A stretch of 64,000 nucleotides of DNA from Ctena decussata (Eukaryota > Mollusca > Bivalvia > Lucinida > Lucinidae): contig OZ022499.1 in NCBI GenBank assembly GCA_963989385.1, forward strand, positions 76,942,203 through 77,006,202. Reading direction: 5' to 3'. Each line of letters begins with the position of its first letter. Within the stretch, counting starts at the first letter, position 1. The position numbers and the translations under genes were made by a program. Positions 12,508 through 24,320 of this stretch are shown here, one piece after another. The notes under the pieces are model-generated. The model was not told where the DNA came from. It did no database searches and was given only the letters and a program-made list of their open reading frames with translations.

Positions 12508-13087
12508 TGTGTATGCGGTAATTTTCGGGGTCTTTCAATTTTTGCGGCACTATGAAACCGCGAAAATTAAAAATCGCCGAATATTTTCCTTTTCTTGATT
12601 AAGAGTCTTCGGTAACCCAATGTCTGTTTGCTTGGGTAATTTCTGTACATTTTATTAAAAGGTGTAACCATCGACTCATCCACAATGCTTATTATAATTA
12701 AGACATACATGCAATAAAAATCTGAGGACGGGATCATAAAAAACTATATGACATGCTAATTGATTACCCGACAATTCTACAGGGTTATTGATTTGTGCCA
12801 ATCAAACGGATAATTTCTGATGACACCTTCACCTGTTTTAATCACAGCCACTATACAATTACCGTCTTCTGGTTTAAGTACAGAATTGTCAGTCTGAGTA
12901 AAAACTGTCTGAACTAAATTACTTCTTCATTACTTTCCTGTGAATACTTTGACATTTTTATACAAGCACTTTTAATTTTCACGCACATAGCACACCGCGA
13001 AAACTAAAAATTGCGAAAATTAGTGCTTATATTTTGGACCCAAAACCTCGAAAATTTGAACCCGCGAAAATTACCACGTATACGGTA
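12508..13087. mobile_element. MITE with CGCGAAAATTACCACGTA ends, longer copy
   Basis: TGTGTATGCGGTAATTTTCG on the left and CGAAAATTACCACGTATACG on the right; same family as 6109-6471 but with a longer interior. Confidence 0.75.
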
Positions 13088-13214
13088 TTTCAGTAGTATC
13101 AGGATGATGGGCAGGTGATAATGAAAGGCTGTGTGCAGTTGAATCCCATTTAGGGTTGAAAAGATTTCTGCCTCCAGCAGGTCTTGAATCTGGGACCGCT
13201 AGATTAGCAGGCCA

Positions 13215-13457
13215 GGCCCCGAGGTTATAAAACTTTTTTCGTGTTCAACTCAGCTGAGCATAAAATTTACTCTGCTGATAAATATGAAAATGCCAACTAA
13301 TGTTGGCATTTTCATATTCATAAGCAGAGAAAATTTCATACTCAGCCAAACTGGGCAAGAAAACGACCGTACTTATCAGTAATTTGCTATTTATCAGCAA
13401 GTAAAATTTCGTGCTCAGCTGAGTTGAGCATGAAAAAAGTTTTATAACGTCGGGGCC
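13215..13457. mobile_element. MITE with GGCCCCGAGGTTATAAAACT ends
   Basis: The right end (AGTTTTATAACGTCGGGGCC) is the inverted partner of the left. Internal repeats CTCAGCTGAGCATAAAATTT and an inner palindrome GAAAATGCCAACTAATGTTG add further folding. Confidence 0.85.
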
Positions 13458-13785
13458 AGAGCTAAACCTACTGAGCTACTGGGGCTCTTCAAAATGAATG
13501 GGTTCAGGCTAATAATAATGCCCCCATTTCATACCAGCCTGTTCCATTCTAGGTTGTAGACTAAGCCCATTCGAATGCCAAGAATTGCTTTTGCTGATAA
13601 TTACAGAATTTAGTTTTCCCCAATGGTATCATTTATTCTTTCATATAAGCATATAAAGATGGAGTCGGTGCCACTCCTGTGGTGGGGAGAAAATGAGTTC
13701 AGTAATAACTCTTGCGAGTTTCAATAATAGTTCTTGTGATACTGAGTAAGAAAATGTTGTTGTTGGAAGAAAACAAAATTAAAGT

Positions 13786-14166
13786 ACCATATTGATCCTA
13801 ATAAATGCCCCTCACGCAGCTCTAATAAATGCCCCCTGCCTGTTTTCCAAAAATAATGTTGTATTATGTTGCATGAATTATTGATTGCTGTTTACTTCAC
13901 TGGATAAGGTAGCTCTTTTAAATTGGGTCTACTCTTAAAGGGTAGAATTTGCTCCTAGAGGAACAAATTATTTCCTTTAAGAGTCGACCCCTGCTGAAAA
14001 GGGAGGCTAAAAATAGTAGAGTTGCTTCCTTTGAAGTGACCTATCACCATTATAGTGTTTATTAGACGTATTTTGGCAGTGGCTGATTTACTACAATTTA
14101 GGCTCTAAATAACACCCCTTATTCGCAAAATGCAAAGCCATTGGGGCATTTAATAGGATAAATACA
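13786..14166. mobile_element. MITE of the 'CTAATAAATGCCC' family
   Basis: CCATATTGATCCTAATAAAT to GGGGCATTTAATAGGATAAA, central hairpin GGGTCTACTCTTAAAGGG / TTCCTTTAAGAGTCGACCCC. It ends ~35 bp upstream of the candidate exon at 14199. Confidence 0.82.
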
Positions 14167-14198
14167 GCATTAATTTTATGCCTCTGTCATTAACATAG

Positions 14199-14253
14199 GT
14201 TTGTGTGGACACATACATTTTGGTACAGATGACCATGACCCATTTACTCTGTG
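14199..14253 (+). CDS. Candidate small exon
   Basis: An acceptor (CATTAACATAG) and a strong donor (TGTG|GTAAGC) frame 55 bp. In the frame that would follow the 6624-6716 candidate it encodes LCGHIHFGTDDHDPFTL, a protein-like string. Using the strong donor, the split codon joined to 14505 would be TGA, a stop. The weaker donor three bases earlier (ACTCT|GTGGTA) would give Leu and keep the frame. Either the weak donor is used, an exon is missing, or this is not an exon. Confidence 0.3.
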
Positions 14254-14293
14254 GTAAGCAATTCAAAGCTTTTGAAAAATTAGATTTTCATAT

Positions 14294-14366
14294 TCCTACT
14301 TATGACCTTGTAGTACAAGGTGATGGGTGGGGTATGACCTTGTAGTACAAGGTGATGGGTGGGGTA
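14294..14366 (+). repeat. Two direct 35-bp repeats
   Basis: TATGACCTTGTAGTACAAGG then TGATGGGTGGGG occurs twice in a row, just before the exon at 14505. Confidence 0.8.
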
Positions 14367-14504
14367 TCTGTGTACTGTGGACTCATTTGTCACTGGTTCA
14401 GTATTTTGTAGGTGTTTCCATTTCCGTACTTGGAATTTTGTCAGAGGAGCGGATGTATGAATTAAGCAAGATGTTAATATTATGCTCATTTTATCTAATT
14501 TCAG

Positions 14505-14727
14505 AGAGTCCCAGCATGAGCTTGATTCCCTGACAACACTGATAGAATCTATGTGGACCCACTATGAACCCACCATCTCCCCTAACAACCTGAATCTGGA
14601 CCAGATATTTTCCTTCCTTCAAGAAGAGAGAGTTCTGGAATCCAAGGGAGCTAAGAATGAGAACAAAACTCTGGATGAGATTACAGATGAGCTGAATGAA
14701 CTTAATACTCTTCTTTCAGAAGATATG
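14505..14727 (+). CDS. Exon: acidic tail segment upstream of the proline-rich linker
   Basis: The exon has a pyrimidine-rich acceptor (..TCTAATTTCAG) and a strong donor (ATG|GTAAGA). Its one open frame begins with the last base of a split codon (phase 2) and ends in phase 0. It encodes 74 residues, starting ESQHELDSLTTLIESMW and ending DELNELNTLLSEDM. The end is rich in Glu, Asp, Leu and Asn, so short helices or coiled coil are likely. I recognise no named domain. It could be a post-IQ segment of a myosin tail. Membership of the same gene as the downstream exons rests on strand, phase and composition, because a ~22 kb intron separates them. Confidence 0.65.
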
Positions 14728-14929
14728 GTAAGAAAAGTATATATAGCCTTTGCTTTTGTGGTTTCTAGCGATCATCATTTTCATGTTTTACTGTCACCAA
14801 GTTATAACAGCACTACATTGTGTTATTCCACATTACATTTCAACAAAAATGTTTTTGAATGTTGTAATCTGTCTTCAAGGAGTGAATTTAATGAGTGAAT
14901 GAAAAGGTTGAGGAGTGAGAACATTTCTG

Positions 14930-15640
14930 CTTTGGCTGGTCTTTGGTATTCTAGCACAGAGAACGAAAGTATTTTTGCATTCCCTGTTTCCACATTCCCC
15001 AAGGATCAAATAGAGACCTGAATGCTGGAGAAGTTTTCTTGCTCTTATGGAGAAGTTTCTGCCTGTTATATATTTACATTTCTCCTTCAGCTCAGCATAG
15101 AAGAAGGAAGTTTGGGCCCTGCACGGAGACAACTTCTCTTAGACTAGCTAAGTCCCTGATTCGACCTAGAAAAAGAACATTTCTGCATGGAATTTCCATA
15201 TTTTCATTAACCACTCTGTTTCACAGCTGGTCTTAGGTTTTCTAGCTAAGTGAGAGAGAAGATATCCGCATTCAGCATTCTTTCTGGGCAGAGAACATGT
15301 CTACATTTCCACATTTTCTGTCTCTGGAAAACATTTCCACATTCCTTCTGGAAACAAAGCATTCCCACATTTCATCTTTCTGGTAACAGGTCTGGTCTTA
15401 GATAGCAAAGATACCAATCCAGGGGCTGCAGGTTTGATCAGCCTCTTCTTCGATGTTTCAGATGAGACTTTAAAACGAAGGTCCAGTGCGGTCTCTGTAT
15501 AACCTATGTTAAACCCGAGTTCACTCACTCACTCACTCACTCTAGCATTAACAATATTTCCACATTCGTCAGTTTGTTTCCACATTTTATCTCTTGGGAG
15601 AGAACATTTCCACATTCAAACTTCTCTGTAATCACCCCAC
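14930..15640 (+). repeat. Degenerate TTTCCACATTC repeats
   Basis: At least eight copies of ACATTTCCACATTC or close variants occur between 14985 and 15620, with CTCACTCACTCA at 15523-15541. No coding signal. Confidence 0.6.
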
Positions 15641-15821
15641 TTCAGCTAGTCTCAAAGCAATCTTATAGCAAAGCAAAAGTCAAGATCTAGTATTAAAGAG
15701 ACAAGCAATCAGGGATTTTATACTATCAAAGGACATTGTCTGATCAAGCTCTATTTAAATAAGATGTAGTGTGTGATTCCAAGCTAGCGTGATGGTCCAA
15801 AATAATGGGACAGGTCTTCTT

Positions 15822-15894
15822 CAGCAAACAGTGTAGACCCAGATCAGACTGCTCCATTTGGAGCAGTCTGATCAGGGTCTGCACTGTTTGCCAT
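15822..15894 (+). repeat. Family-A-type hairpin core
   Basis: AGCAAACAGTGTAGACCCAG, stem ATCAGACTGCTCCATTTGGA then GCAGTCTGAT, and GGGTCTGCACTGTTTGCC. It is a nearly perfect hairpin without MITE ends. Confidence 0.75.
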
Positions 15895-16255
15895 TCAGGT
15901 AAAAAGATTTTGACATATTGGTGAACAATAAAATTGACTTAATTGTTCTAATGTTGGGTAATTTACGGTAATTGTTTATGATGTCACAAATTATTTGGTA
16001 ATTGCGGTAATGAGTGATTCTGAGCTACATGTATTGATAAATCCTGGCAACTGCTAGGAAATGAGGGTAATTGTTGGGAACAGTGGGTCAAACACTGTCA
16101 TTTAAGCCAGGAAATTATGTGTTAGATCAGGTCTGATTGATTTACCGATTATGGAATTGGACAGAAATGGAACACAATTGGATCTAAATGCACAATGACA
16201 GTAAAACCAGATCCCAAGGAATCTAATGATATACGTCTCAAGAAAGGATGTCCCA

Positions 16256-16453
16256 ACTCTCAAAGTACCAAACATAAAAGACGTTGCATTTGCAAATAGG
16301 GTAAATCCAGATGAGGGAGCCACCTTACTTGGTTTTACACTGTTTGCCCTCTATAGTCTTTGAATTCTCAATATGATATAAGACAATGCGTTTTTTTTTA
16401 ATTCTGCAGACTTAAAATTTGTCGTCTGCTTTTTTGGTGTAATAAGAGTTAAG
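16256..16453 (-). mobile_element. Palindromic MITE, family A (hairpin degraded)
   Basis: It has the AAATTTGTCGTCTGCTTTTT end and the flank TTTGCAAATAGGGTAAATCC, but half of the central stem is lost (GATGAGGGAGCCACC). Confidence 0.7.
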
Positions 16454-16886
16454 AACTTTTCTGTTTGCATCAACTGTCCATGGATCATGAGGCCTCTATA
16501 TTGTGAAAAGCAAAGATGTCTCTGTCTTGGCTTCAAAGACTCCATATTCCTCCCAATTTTAAAAGTGTATGTCTAAACACAAATCATTATTAAAAGCGGT
16601 CCAGTCTTAAGTTTGGTGACAAAATGTGGGTTCTGTGCATAATATTGTATAATGTAACTGGCAAAAAGTTGAGGGATCATGCTTATGATAAATGACAAAT
16701 TGCTCCACAAAATACAGCTTCTTTAAATTGTCTGATTCTCCATCAAGCAATGCAATATAAACAGAGATCCTATGCTGAACATTTCTTTTTAACATATATT
16801 CAAGTTCATGGTTTCAAAAGAAGATAATTTTGGTTGCCAACTAAAATCACTCAGATCATTTTTCAACACTTTTTGTGAGAAACTCA

Positions 16887-17166
16887 GGCTGCGTAGCGCA
16901 ATCGGTAGGGCACCTGACTCATAAGTCAGAGGTGCTGGGTTCGAAACCCGGTCTGGTCACATACTTTTGTTTCTCCTTCCGCTGATTCAAGAAGGGCAGA
17001 TGTCAATTATTGGCGAAAGTATGTGCACTTAGTACTGGTTAACCGCTTAGGAGGTCTAAGCCTGCCCAGGAATAGTGTGGTTAGGTTAACTGACCGTCCC
17101 AACATGACCATAGCTGTTTACTGTGGACGTTAAGCATCAAATCAATCAATCAATCAATCAATCAAT
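16887..17166 (+). mobile_element. tRNA-derived SINE, copy B
   Basis: A tRNA-like head has an A box (TAGCGCAATCGGTAGGG) and a B box (GGGTTCGAAACCCGG), then a conserved ~170-bp body (CTGATTCAAGAAGGGCAG ... GGTTAACCGCTTAGGAGG) and an (ATCA)n tail. The anticodon-arm region reads CTGACTCATAAGTCAG, whose loop is one base short of a normal tRNA. This supports SINE rather than functional tRNA. Confidence 0.88.
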
Positions 17167-17566
17167 TAGGGATATTTCATTTGTCTCAACCTAGCCAGTC
17201 ATGGTCATTTATAATGCAGAACTGTAGTGGAAGGTTGCAAAGGTCCCCAGTCTAAGATATTATATGAATTCTGCCACTGCAGGAGCAGTGGGCCCTTCAG
17301 GCATTTTACATAAGGCACATATTTGCATGAGGCCATCCAAGTCTAAGGCATCTTGTGAACCTAAAAGCTAGAGATATTAAAACTTTCCAAACTCAAAACT
17401 TGTTACTTTTTGTCGATCCCGCTTGCAGTCAGCGAGACATAGTCGCCAGTTTTCCTGTCACTGTTACCAGCATGCTGAAGAAAAAACATCTCTAAGAGCC
17501 ATATGATCAAGATTTGTACTGCTTTTTACTTAGTTTTGTCCCAGTTCAAATAATTTTTTAATCAGT

Positions 17567-18637
17567 ATGTCCCCCCCCCCCCCCCCCCCCCCCACCATGG
17601 GGGCAGGGTGGGGGGAGACGTATTGTCTTTTTGTGTGGATCCCGTCGCCGTCATTGTCGGCGTAGCTTCTTGTCTGCACTCTGTCTCTTGAAGGGTTAAA
17701 TGGATTTTGAATAAACTTGCAAAGATACATCATTTGGTAGGGGGAAAGAACTGGTTTGATTTTGGTGACCTTGACCCCATTTTCAAGGTCACAGGAGGTC
17801 AAAGAGTGTTGAATAATGCCTTGTATGCACTCTGTCTCCTGAAGGGATGGATGGATTTTAATTAAACTCTCACAGATATATCACTGGGAGATGGGAAAGA
17901 ACTGATTATATTTTGATGACCTTGACCCCATTTTCAAGGTCAAAGGGGGTCAAAGAGTGTTGAAAAATACCTTGTCTGCACTCTGTCTCCTAAAGGGATA
18001 GATGGATTTTAACCAAACTCACACAGATATATCACTGGGATATGGGAAAGAACTGATTATATTACGGTGACCTTGACCCCATTTTCAAGGTCCAAGAGTG
18101 TTCAAAAATGCCTTGTCTACTCTTTGTCTCCTGAAGGGATGGATGGATTTAAACCAAACTCACACAGATATACCACTGGGATATGGGGAAAAAAATTGGT
18201 TAGATTTTGGTGACCTTGACCCCATTTTCAAGGTCACAGGAGGTTAAAGAGTATATAAAAATGCCTTGTCTGCACTCTATCTCCTGAAATCGATGGATTT
18301 TAACCAGACTTGTACAGATATATCACTGGGAGATGCAAAAGAAGTGATTATATTTTGTTGACCTTGACCTTATTTTCAAGGTCACATAGGTCAAGAAATG
18401 TTGAAAAATGGCTTTTCTACACCATATATCCAAAAGGGATTGATGGATTATGACCAAACATAGACAAGTGTATACAGGTAATCAGGAGGTGCAAAAGAAC
18501 TACCAAGTTTTGGTGACCTTGACCCTATTTTCAAGGTGACAGGAGGTCTTAACTTGGCAACATTTAGGGAAAATGATACTGCTAAGAAAGCGGGGGTGGG
18601 GGAGACATCTGTTTTTGTCAAAAACCATTTCTAGTAT
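17567..18637 (+). repeat. Repeat with ~150-bp tandem units and a 23-C run
   Basis: Starts ATGT plus a run of 23 C (17571-17593) and a matching G-rich strand GGGGGCAGGGTGGGGGGAG. About six units follow with CTCCTGAAGGGATGGATGGA and TGACCTTGACCCCATTTTCA. It ends GGGGGTGGGGGAGACATCTG then AAACCATTTCTAGTATA. Same family as 47150-51361. Confidence 0.85.
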
Positions 18638-18639
18638 AA

Positions 18640-20212
18640 CATTGCTGATATTATTATTATATAACATTGTGTCATAAAAATCGTATGACCACACATGTAT
18701 GAACAGTTTTATGCATACATGTTACATCATTGACAAGGTATGTGTCACCATTGCGTTTTCTCATTGAAATAATGTTCATTTTGAAGGTGATAAAATCCCA
18801 TTTTTATGGGTCATGTGATAAGAATCTTACACTCATGTTGATTTCATATGAAATTTATGAAACTCGCCAAGGCTCATTTCATAAGATTCATATGAATTGA
18901 CCACTCATGTAAGATCCTCTATAAGGTCATTTAAGCATAAAGTACAAAGGATGCTTCAGTTATCCACTGATGGTCAGTTTAATCAAAAATAAATGCTCTA
19001 GCTCTATTGGGGTATGATCTGTGTGTTCACTGTTTGCTCCAGAAAGTCTGTTCCGTTTCTGGGAGTTTTACAGCATAATAACAAAATATCAAGGATAAAG
19101 GATGCTTATATCATCTTCGATTGTCAGTTTAATTATAAATAAACAACGTTTCATCACTGTTTCCAGCATGTTTCAGGAAAAGCAATAGTTGGTTTCAGCT
19201 GGCGGAGGAGAGAGCTAGCGTTTTCCAATATGGGGTTTCTAAAGTGATTTTGAATAGCTTGTACATTATTTATAAATGAAGCGATTTGATATTGATGATA
19301 GTTTTCTACTGTCAACTCTCTGAATAGTGGAGATAGTTTTTGTCTGTTTTAGAAAAGTGCTTTGGATAGTGGAAAAGTGCTTTGGATAAACAAAAAATTC
19401 TGGTAAAACAATTAAACAATTGCTTCCATGAGAAATGCATCTCACATAGCCGTAATAGGATTGTCAATGTGTGGTTTTTTGATTGGTGATCACAATCCTT
19501 TTTTTTTTTTTGAAAAATAAAAAAAAAAAAAAAAAAGAGATAGTTGCTAGTGAAGAAATTTTGACTGTGTGTTTTTTATATGGGATTTTTTCTCGCTGAA
19601 CGTTTCTTGAAAGGTTAGATGGTAGGAGTTTCGAATGTCCTTGCTGTGCCCATCATATATTTGGGATACATTTCAGCTCTTGGGCAAGTTAGTGTGTCCT
19701 TACACAGGATGTTTTGTAATTTGTAAACCTACTGGCAAACAGTGTAGACTGTGATCAGACTGCTCTGATCAGAATCTACACTGTTTTCTTAGGAATTCTT
19801 TTGAAATATACAGGATACAGTCATTTGACAAATCTGAATAGATCTAAATAACTGCCCTAAATATACTCATACAACTTGCGGTTATTCAGTGTCTAAGATC
19901 AGCGATTTCAATTACCATTTGTGAATTGTTTTAGGATTTAAAGATTCCTGTTTGGATTATATGTAGAAAAGGTAAATGTTTAAGAATTTGATTCCTTCCA
20001 AGTTTTACACAGAAATAAAGAATGTTTTGTTCTAAGTTTAAGACAGTTCAAATTATGAGGCTGGCAGTACTTTTTGGCCAAAATTATGACTACATATAGG
20101 TAGATAATTATATAGTAGTCTGGTATAAGAAAATTATTTACAGCATGTTTTTTATTACTGTCTATAATTATTGTGTGTTTGAGAAATTAATGTTGTTGTT
20201 TGAACTCCCTAA
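18640..20212. other. No gene seen; A- and T-rich
   Basis: Includes poly-T/poly-A runs at 19499-19540 and a hairpin core at 19733. Otherwise nothing beyond short chance frames. Confidence 0.5.
19733..19785 (+). repeat. Family-A-type hairpin core (short)
   Basis: TGGCAAACAGTGTAGACTGT, GATCAGACTGCTCTGATCAG and AATCTACACTGTTTTC: the same flanks around a shortened stem. Confidence 0.6.
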
Positions 20213-20323
20213 ATGGCTTTGGGGAAAATATCGATAACAGCCACAGAATTGGATCTGAGTATGTACCTTAATGAATTAACACCTACTAAAGAAGAAATAG
20301 AATATTTTGAAAAAATGAAATAA
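20213..20323 (+). CDS. Small open frame, 36 codons, unrecognised
   Basis: ATG to TAA encodes MALGKISITATELDLSMYLN followed by ELTPTKEEIEYFEKMK. The end is strikingly protein-like. No acceptor or homologue is evident, and it sits deep in the big intron. It may be a remnant of a coding exon or retrocopy, or chance. Confidence 0.2.
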   Translation: MALGKISITATELDLSMYLNELTPTKEEIEYFEKMK

Positions 20324-20394
20324 AAACTCATTGTGTACTGAATATACAACTAGGTTGAAGAAGAGAGTTTGGTGAGTATGATCCAGCATCCTTC

Positions 20395-21110
20395 TGTGAC
20401 TTGCAAAAACTTGTCATAACTCAAAAAATGATTGGCAAATTTGTATCTAATTATAGAACTTCAGAGTAACTATATGACATAATTATACTAATTCTAGAAT
20501 GACATAATACTAGTCGAAACTCCTCTGTCAACAACTGAAAATCATGTTTTAACTCTATAGAATAACTGTAAAACTTCCGTTGTAACTCTAAAATGTCTGT
20601 TAAACTTGTTGTGACTGTATATTATCACTGGACATTTGTTCTAATTCTGGAAGAAATAGAAAACTAATTCTAAGTGTTCTGTCAATGACAGAAAAGCATG
20701 TTCTAACTCAAGTATGACTCTAAAACTTGTTCTTAGTCTAGAATAACTTGAAAACATTTTCTTACTTCAGAATGTCTTGAAAAATGTTCTGACTTTAGAA
20801 TGACTTGAAAACTTGTATATTTTCTGTTGTAACTATAGATTGACTCGTAAACTTGTTCTAACTCTAAAATGTCAGAAAACTAATTCTAACTGTTCTGTCA
20901 ATGACAGAAAAGCATGTTCTAACTCAAGTATGACTCTAAAACTTGTTCTTAGTCTAGAATAACTTGAAAATATTTTCTTACTTCAGAATGTCTTGAGAAA
21001 TGTTCTGACTTTAGAATGACTTGAAACCTTGTGTATACTGTTGTAACTCTAAAATAACTCGTAAACTTGTTCTAACTCTAAAATGACAGCAAAACACATT
21101 CTAAGAAGAC
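20395..21110 (+). repeat. AT-rich degenerate tandem repeats
   Basis: Repeated phrases such as TTCTAACTCTAAAATGAC and GAATGACTTGAAAACTTG with variable spacing. A ~220-bp block (about 20650-20820) is duplicated at 20870-21035. Confidence 0.75.
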
Positions 21111-21197
21111 TTAAATTTGAAAACAGACTGACTGAACAGACTGCATGACCGTATCTAAAGACCTGAATTTACTTTGGAGGAAACTGCAAGTGGCATG

Positions 21198-21389
21198 CTT
21201 AACTCTTTAAGCCCCAGTGACAAAATTAGCAAAATTTGCAAACGGCGTAGATCCTGATGAGGCGGCTCATGATGAGCCCTGTTTGCCCTCTAGTCTATGA
21301 ATTCTCAATTGAAATGTCTTGGACAAGGTATTTATTAATTTTTGCAGACGTAAATTTTGTCGTCTGCTTTTCGGTGCTGAAAGAGTCAA
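21198..21389 (-). mobile_element. Palindromic MITE, family A
   Basis: From TTAACTCTTTAAGCCCCAG to GTGCTGAAAGAGTCAA. The right half of the central hairpin is deleted after GGCTCATGATGAGCCC. Confidence 0.75.
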
Positions 21390-22384
21390 GGTTATAAAAA
21401 CAACTTCAGGCAGTGTTGTATTTTAGAGAAAAAAAAATAACATTTTGTCAATGGCTGATTAGCTTATAAAACAGCCATCAAATAATTAACACAGGAAGCT
21501 ATGTAAATGTCAGATCATCATTATTGGTACTAGTGTTCGAGACAGCAAAATTATTGTTGCATTTATGGAAAGGTCATTTTCTTCTCAAAAGTGCTAACAA
21601 CGTTTCAAGCATACATATTTTTAGATGAAAGGAAAGGTTAGCTGCTAAATATGTTGCATTATCAGTAGCTGAAGGAAAATGGTTGTTTTCTTTCAATTTC
21701 AGGCAGTTTTGCCATAAATATATACTCATATTCACTTTTTCTGACTTATCTAGCTATTACAGTACAATATTTCCAGTTTTCATTGCACAGACATGATTAC
21801 AGATTTCACTGCTCTAATTACAAGGCTTAGCTTAGTTTTCACTGCAACAACAAATCACCACCCACAATTACATTTTTTCACTGCTATAAACAATTAAAGA
21901 TTTACTCCCTTTATAATGATAACAAAAATGATTTGATGAAATATTTCATGCAATACCTCCGACATGGTCTAATTATACATTTGAATTAGAGTTTAGATAA
22001 TAATATTTGATGAAAGTCAGTGACTTTAAACAAAAAATAAGATAATTTTTTAAACAATCGCGGACCGCGGTTGAAACCGCATTATTGGACAAAAATAATT
22101 TATTCATACGTCACAATCACATGCACGAATAAGAAAAATACCTCTACATGACCACATGACACACGTGGTCAAAATCAATATTCTAACACGCCGTGAGGAA
22201 ATAGGTAATTTGCATTTTAATTTGAAGATTATTTTTCATTCCACGTTTATCGAATAAACATGCATTTTCTCAAAACTTTTACGGCTAATTATGAGACTAT
22301 TACATATTGTCTAACGAAATTTTGTTAAAATATTTGTTTCTGAAAACATGAAATGAACGAGGGAGACAATCTTTAAAGCTTTCA

Positions 22385-22680
22385 CTGTAACACAAAATAA
22401 CATTCTTGCTCTTCTACATAGAAGTAAAGTTTCACTGCAACACAAAATTACACAGATTTTCACTGCTACATACAAGTACAGTTATTACTGCAACACAAAA
22501 TTACTACACACAAGTACATTTTTTTTCACAGCTTCATACAATAAAAGCTTTCACTATAACATGTATAACACAAAATATAAACATTCTTGCTCTGCTAAAA
22601 ACAAGTTAAGTTTTCTCTGCAACACAAAATTACTTTTTCTCACTGCCACATACAAGTTCAATTTTCACTACTATACAGAG
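22385..22680 (+). repeat. Degenerate repeats of TTTCACTGCAACACAAAATTAC
   Basis: TTTCACTGCAACACAAAAT recurs every ~30-60 bp with drift, also weakly from 21750 to 21900. AT-rich minisatellite, no coding signal. Confidence 0.65.
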
Positions 22681-22900
22681 TTAACTCTTTCCAGTCAGGA
22701 TACCCCTAATCTGGGCTAACAGTTTGGATCCAGATCAGGCCCCACAAATGTGGGGCCTGTTCTGAGATCCAAACTTTTGCTGCCTAGATATCATTTCTAC
22801 AAAAGTTAGTTAGACCAATATTGTCAAAATATTCTTAATTTTTTATGCAGACGACAATTTCAGCATAGACGACAAAAAATACCCAGAATGCAATGGGTTA
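22681..22900 (+). mobile_element. Palindromic MITE related to family A
   Basis: From TTAACTCTTTCCAGTCAGG to CCAGAATGCAATGGGTTA. The central hairpin is different: AGATCAGGCCCCACAAATGT then GGGGCCTGTTCT. It keeps the GCAGACGACAATTT element. Confidence 0.75.
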
Positions 22901-23225
22901 AAAATTTTCAGTGCTACTCATTACAGTTTTCATGCCCTGCAACAGAATTTTGTACAATGTCACTCAATGACGTGTCTGATAATTGTCATTTTATGAATAA
23001 GTATGACAATCATTTTTTTCATCGTTTGCTTCTCTTAATGATAATGAAGTTCTGAACAGGAAACCTGTGGCAAGTTGGTTTGCTGTGATCCACAACTATA
23101 GAAAGCCTGTTTTAACCGATATAAGATGAGTGGACTCTTCTATCTCCTTTTTTGACAAGTCAATTTCCAATTAAGGGGTGTTACATTTATTTTTTTCATA
23201 TTGATCTTCAGAAAATTCCAATAGT

Positions 23226-23286
23226 TAAGGCAAATAGTGTAGACACTGATCAAGTGCCACATTTGTGGGTCTACAGTGTTTGCCAA
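23226..23286 (+). repeat. Family-A-type hairpin core (eroded)
   Basis: AGGCAAATAGTGTAGACACT ... GGGTCTACAGTGTTTGCCAA, with only remnants of the stem (AAGTGCCACATTTGTGG). Confidence 0.5.
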
Positions 23287-23439
23287 CTTCCCTTGTATGG
23301 GTCTCCAGGCATGATCGGGTTAACACATAATTTACTTATTATGCATGTCATACTAGTCTTATCAGGCATGTGCAATTTGCCTAAACAATAACTGTGACTT
23401 TGCACCTTTCAAAAAAAGAAGTAAGGGTGTGCATGGCAT

Positions 23440-23585
23440 GAGAGGCACCAAGATTGAGTGGATGCTTGACTTCCTTGCAGAAGGTCATTGGTTCAAATCC
23501 CCAGTGGGCCAACAACTGAAAACTGTCACTGTCAGCCCGGCAGTAAATGGGTAAGCTGTGTCCAGAAAGGAAGTTTAAAGGTAGC
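23440..23585 (+). mobile_element. Second tRNA-like SINE fragment
   Basis: A B-box-like GGTTCAAATCCCCAGTGGGCC lies after an ~50-bp arm-like stretch beginning GAGAGGCACCAAGATTGAGT. The following sequence differs from the other SINE body. Could be a degenerate SINE of another family. Confidence 0.35.
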
Positions 23586-23699
23586 AAAAGGATAAGTTTG
23601 AGTTCAGTCCTTCATATGCAGTGCCCAAAGTATGGTTGGCCTCTAAGACCCACTGCCCCAGTGTCCACAAGGGTTTAGATTTTAAAGGCATGCATTGGT

Positions 23700-23913
23700 T
23701 TAACTCTTTCACTACCAAAAAGCAGACGAGAAAATTTACGTCTGCAAAAATTAAAAAAAAATGCCTTGTCCAAGCACTTTTTATATTGAGAATTCAGAGA
23801 CTAGAGGGCAAACAGTGTAGATCTAGATGAGGCGGCTCATTATGAGCCGCCTCATCAGGATCTATGCTGTTTGCAAATTTTGGTAATTGCGTCACTGGGG
23901 CTTAAGGAGTTAA
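23700..23913 (+). mobile_element. Palindromic MITE, family A
   Basis: Nearly identical to 1308-1517, including the GAGGCGGCTCATTATGAGCC hairpin and the GTCACTGGGGCTTAAGGAGT end. Confidence 0.85.
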
Positions 23914-24224
23914 GATTGCACATTTCACTGGTGTTTGAAGTCCCATTCCAGTCTGATAATTTTTGTTTCCATCGATGCATCTACATGTTGAGTCCTGCCA
24001 GTTCCAGGTTTTTCCAAGCCTAGTTTCCCTTATAACTCACCGTTTGACTTGTCTTAATTCTATAGAAAGACCTGATTGGATATGACATTAATTCTCATTG
24101 AAGTTGCATGCTTTCTCTGTGGTGTCATTATATGATATTGAATCCCAGAGCTCCAAAGTAGCGAAGTACTTGATGATAATTTTCAGATATTTTGTTTTAA
24201 ATTTCTGTTAAAGGGGATGGGTAC

Positions 24225-24320
24225 CCAGTTCTTTCATTTTCATTTTTGCCTTTTCTTCCCATGAGGGGTCACCCCTAAAAGTAAATTCTTTCCTTAAGGG
24301 TAGACCCCTTTTTGGTAGGG
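24225..24320. repeat. Central hairpin of the 'CTAATAAATGCCC' MITE family
   Basis: GGGGTCACCCCTAAAAGTAA and TTCCTTAAGGGTAGACCCC. Similar cores without clear ends are at 7877-7925, 35845-35880, 39635-39685, 46960-47020 and 51775-51842. Confidence 0.55.

Noticed and set aside
16887..16960. Possible tRNA-Met-like gene (CAT in the anticodon position)
   Set aside because: Same SINE head, followed by the SINE body and ATCA tail; the loop is one base short.
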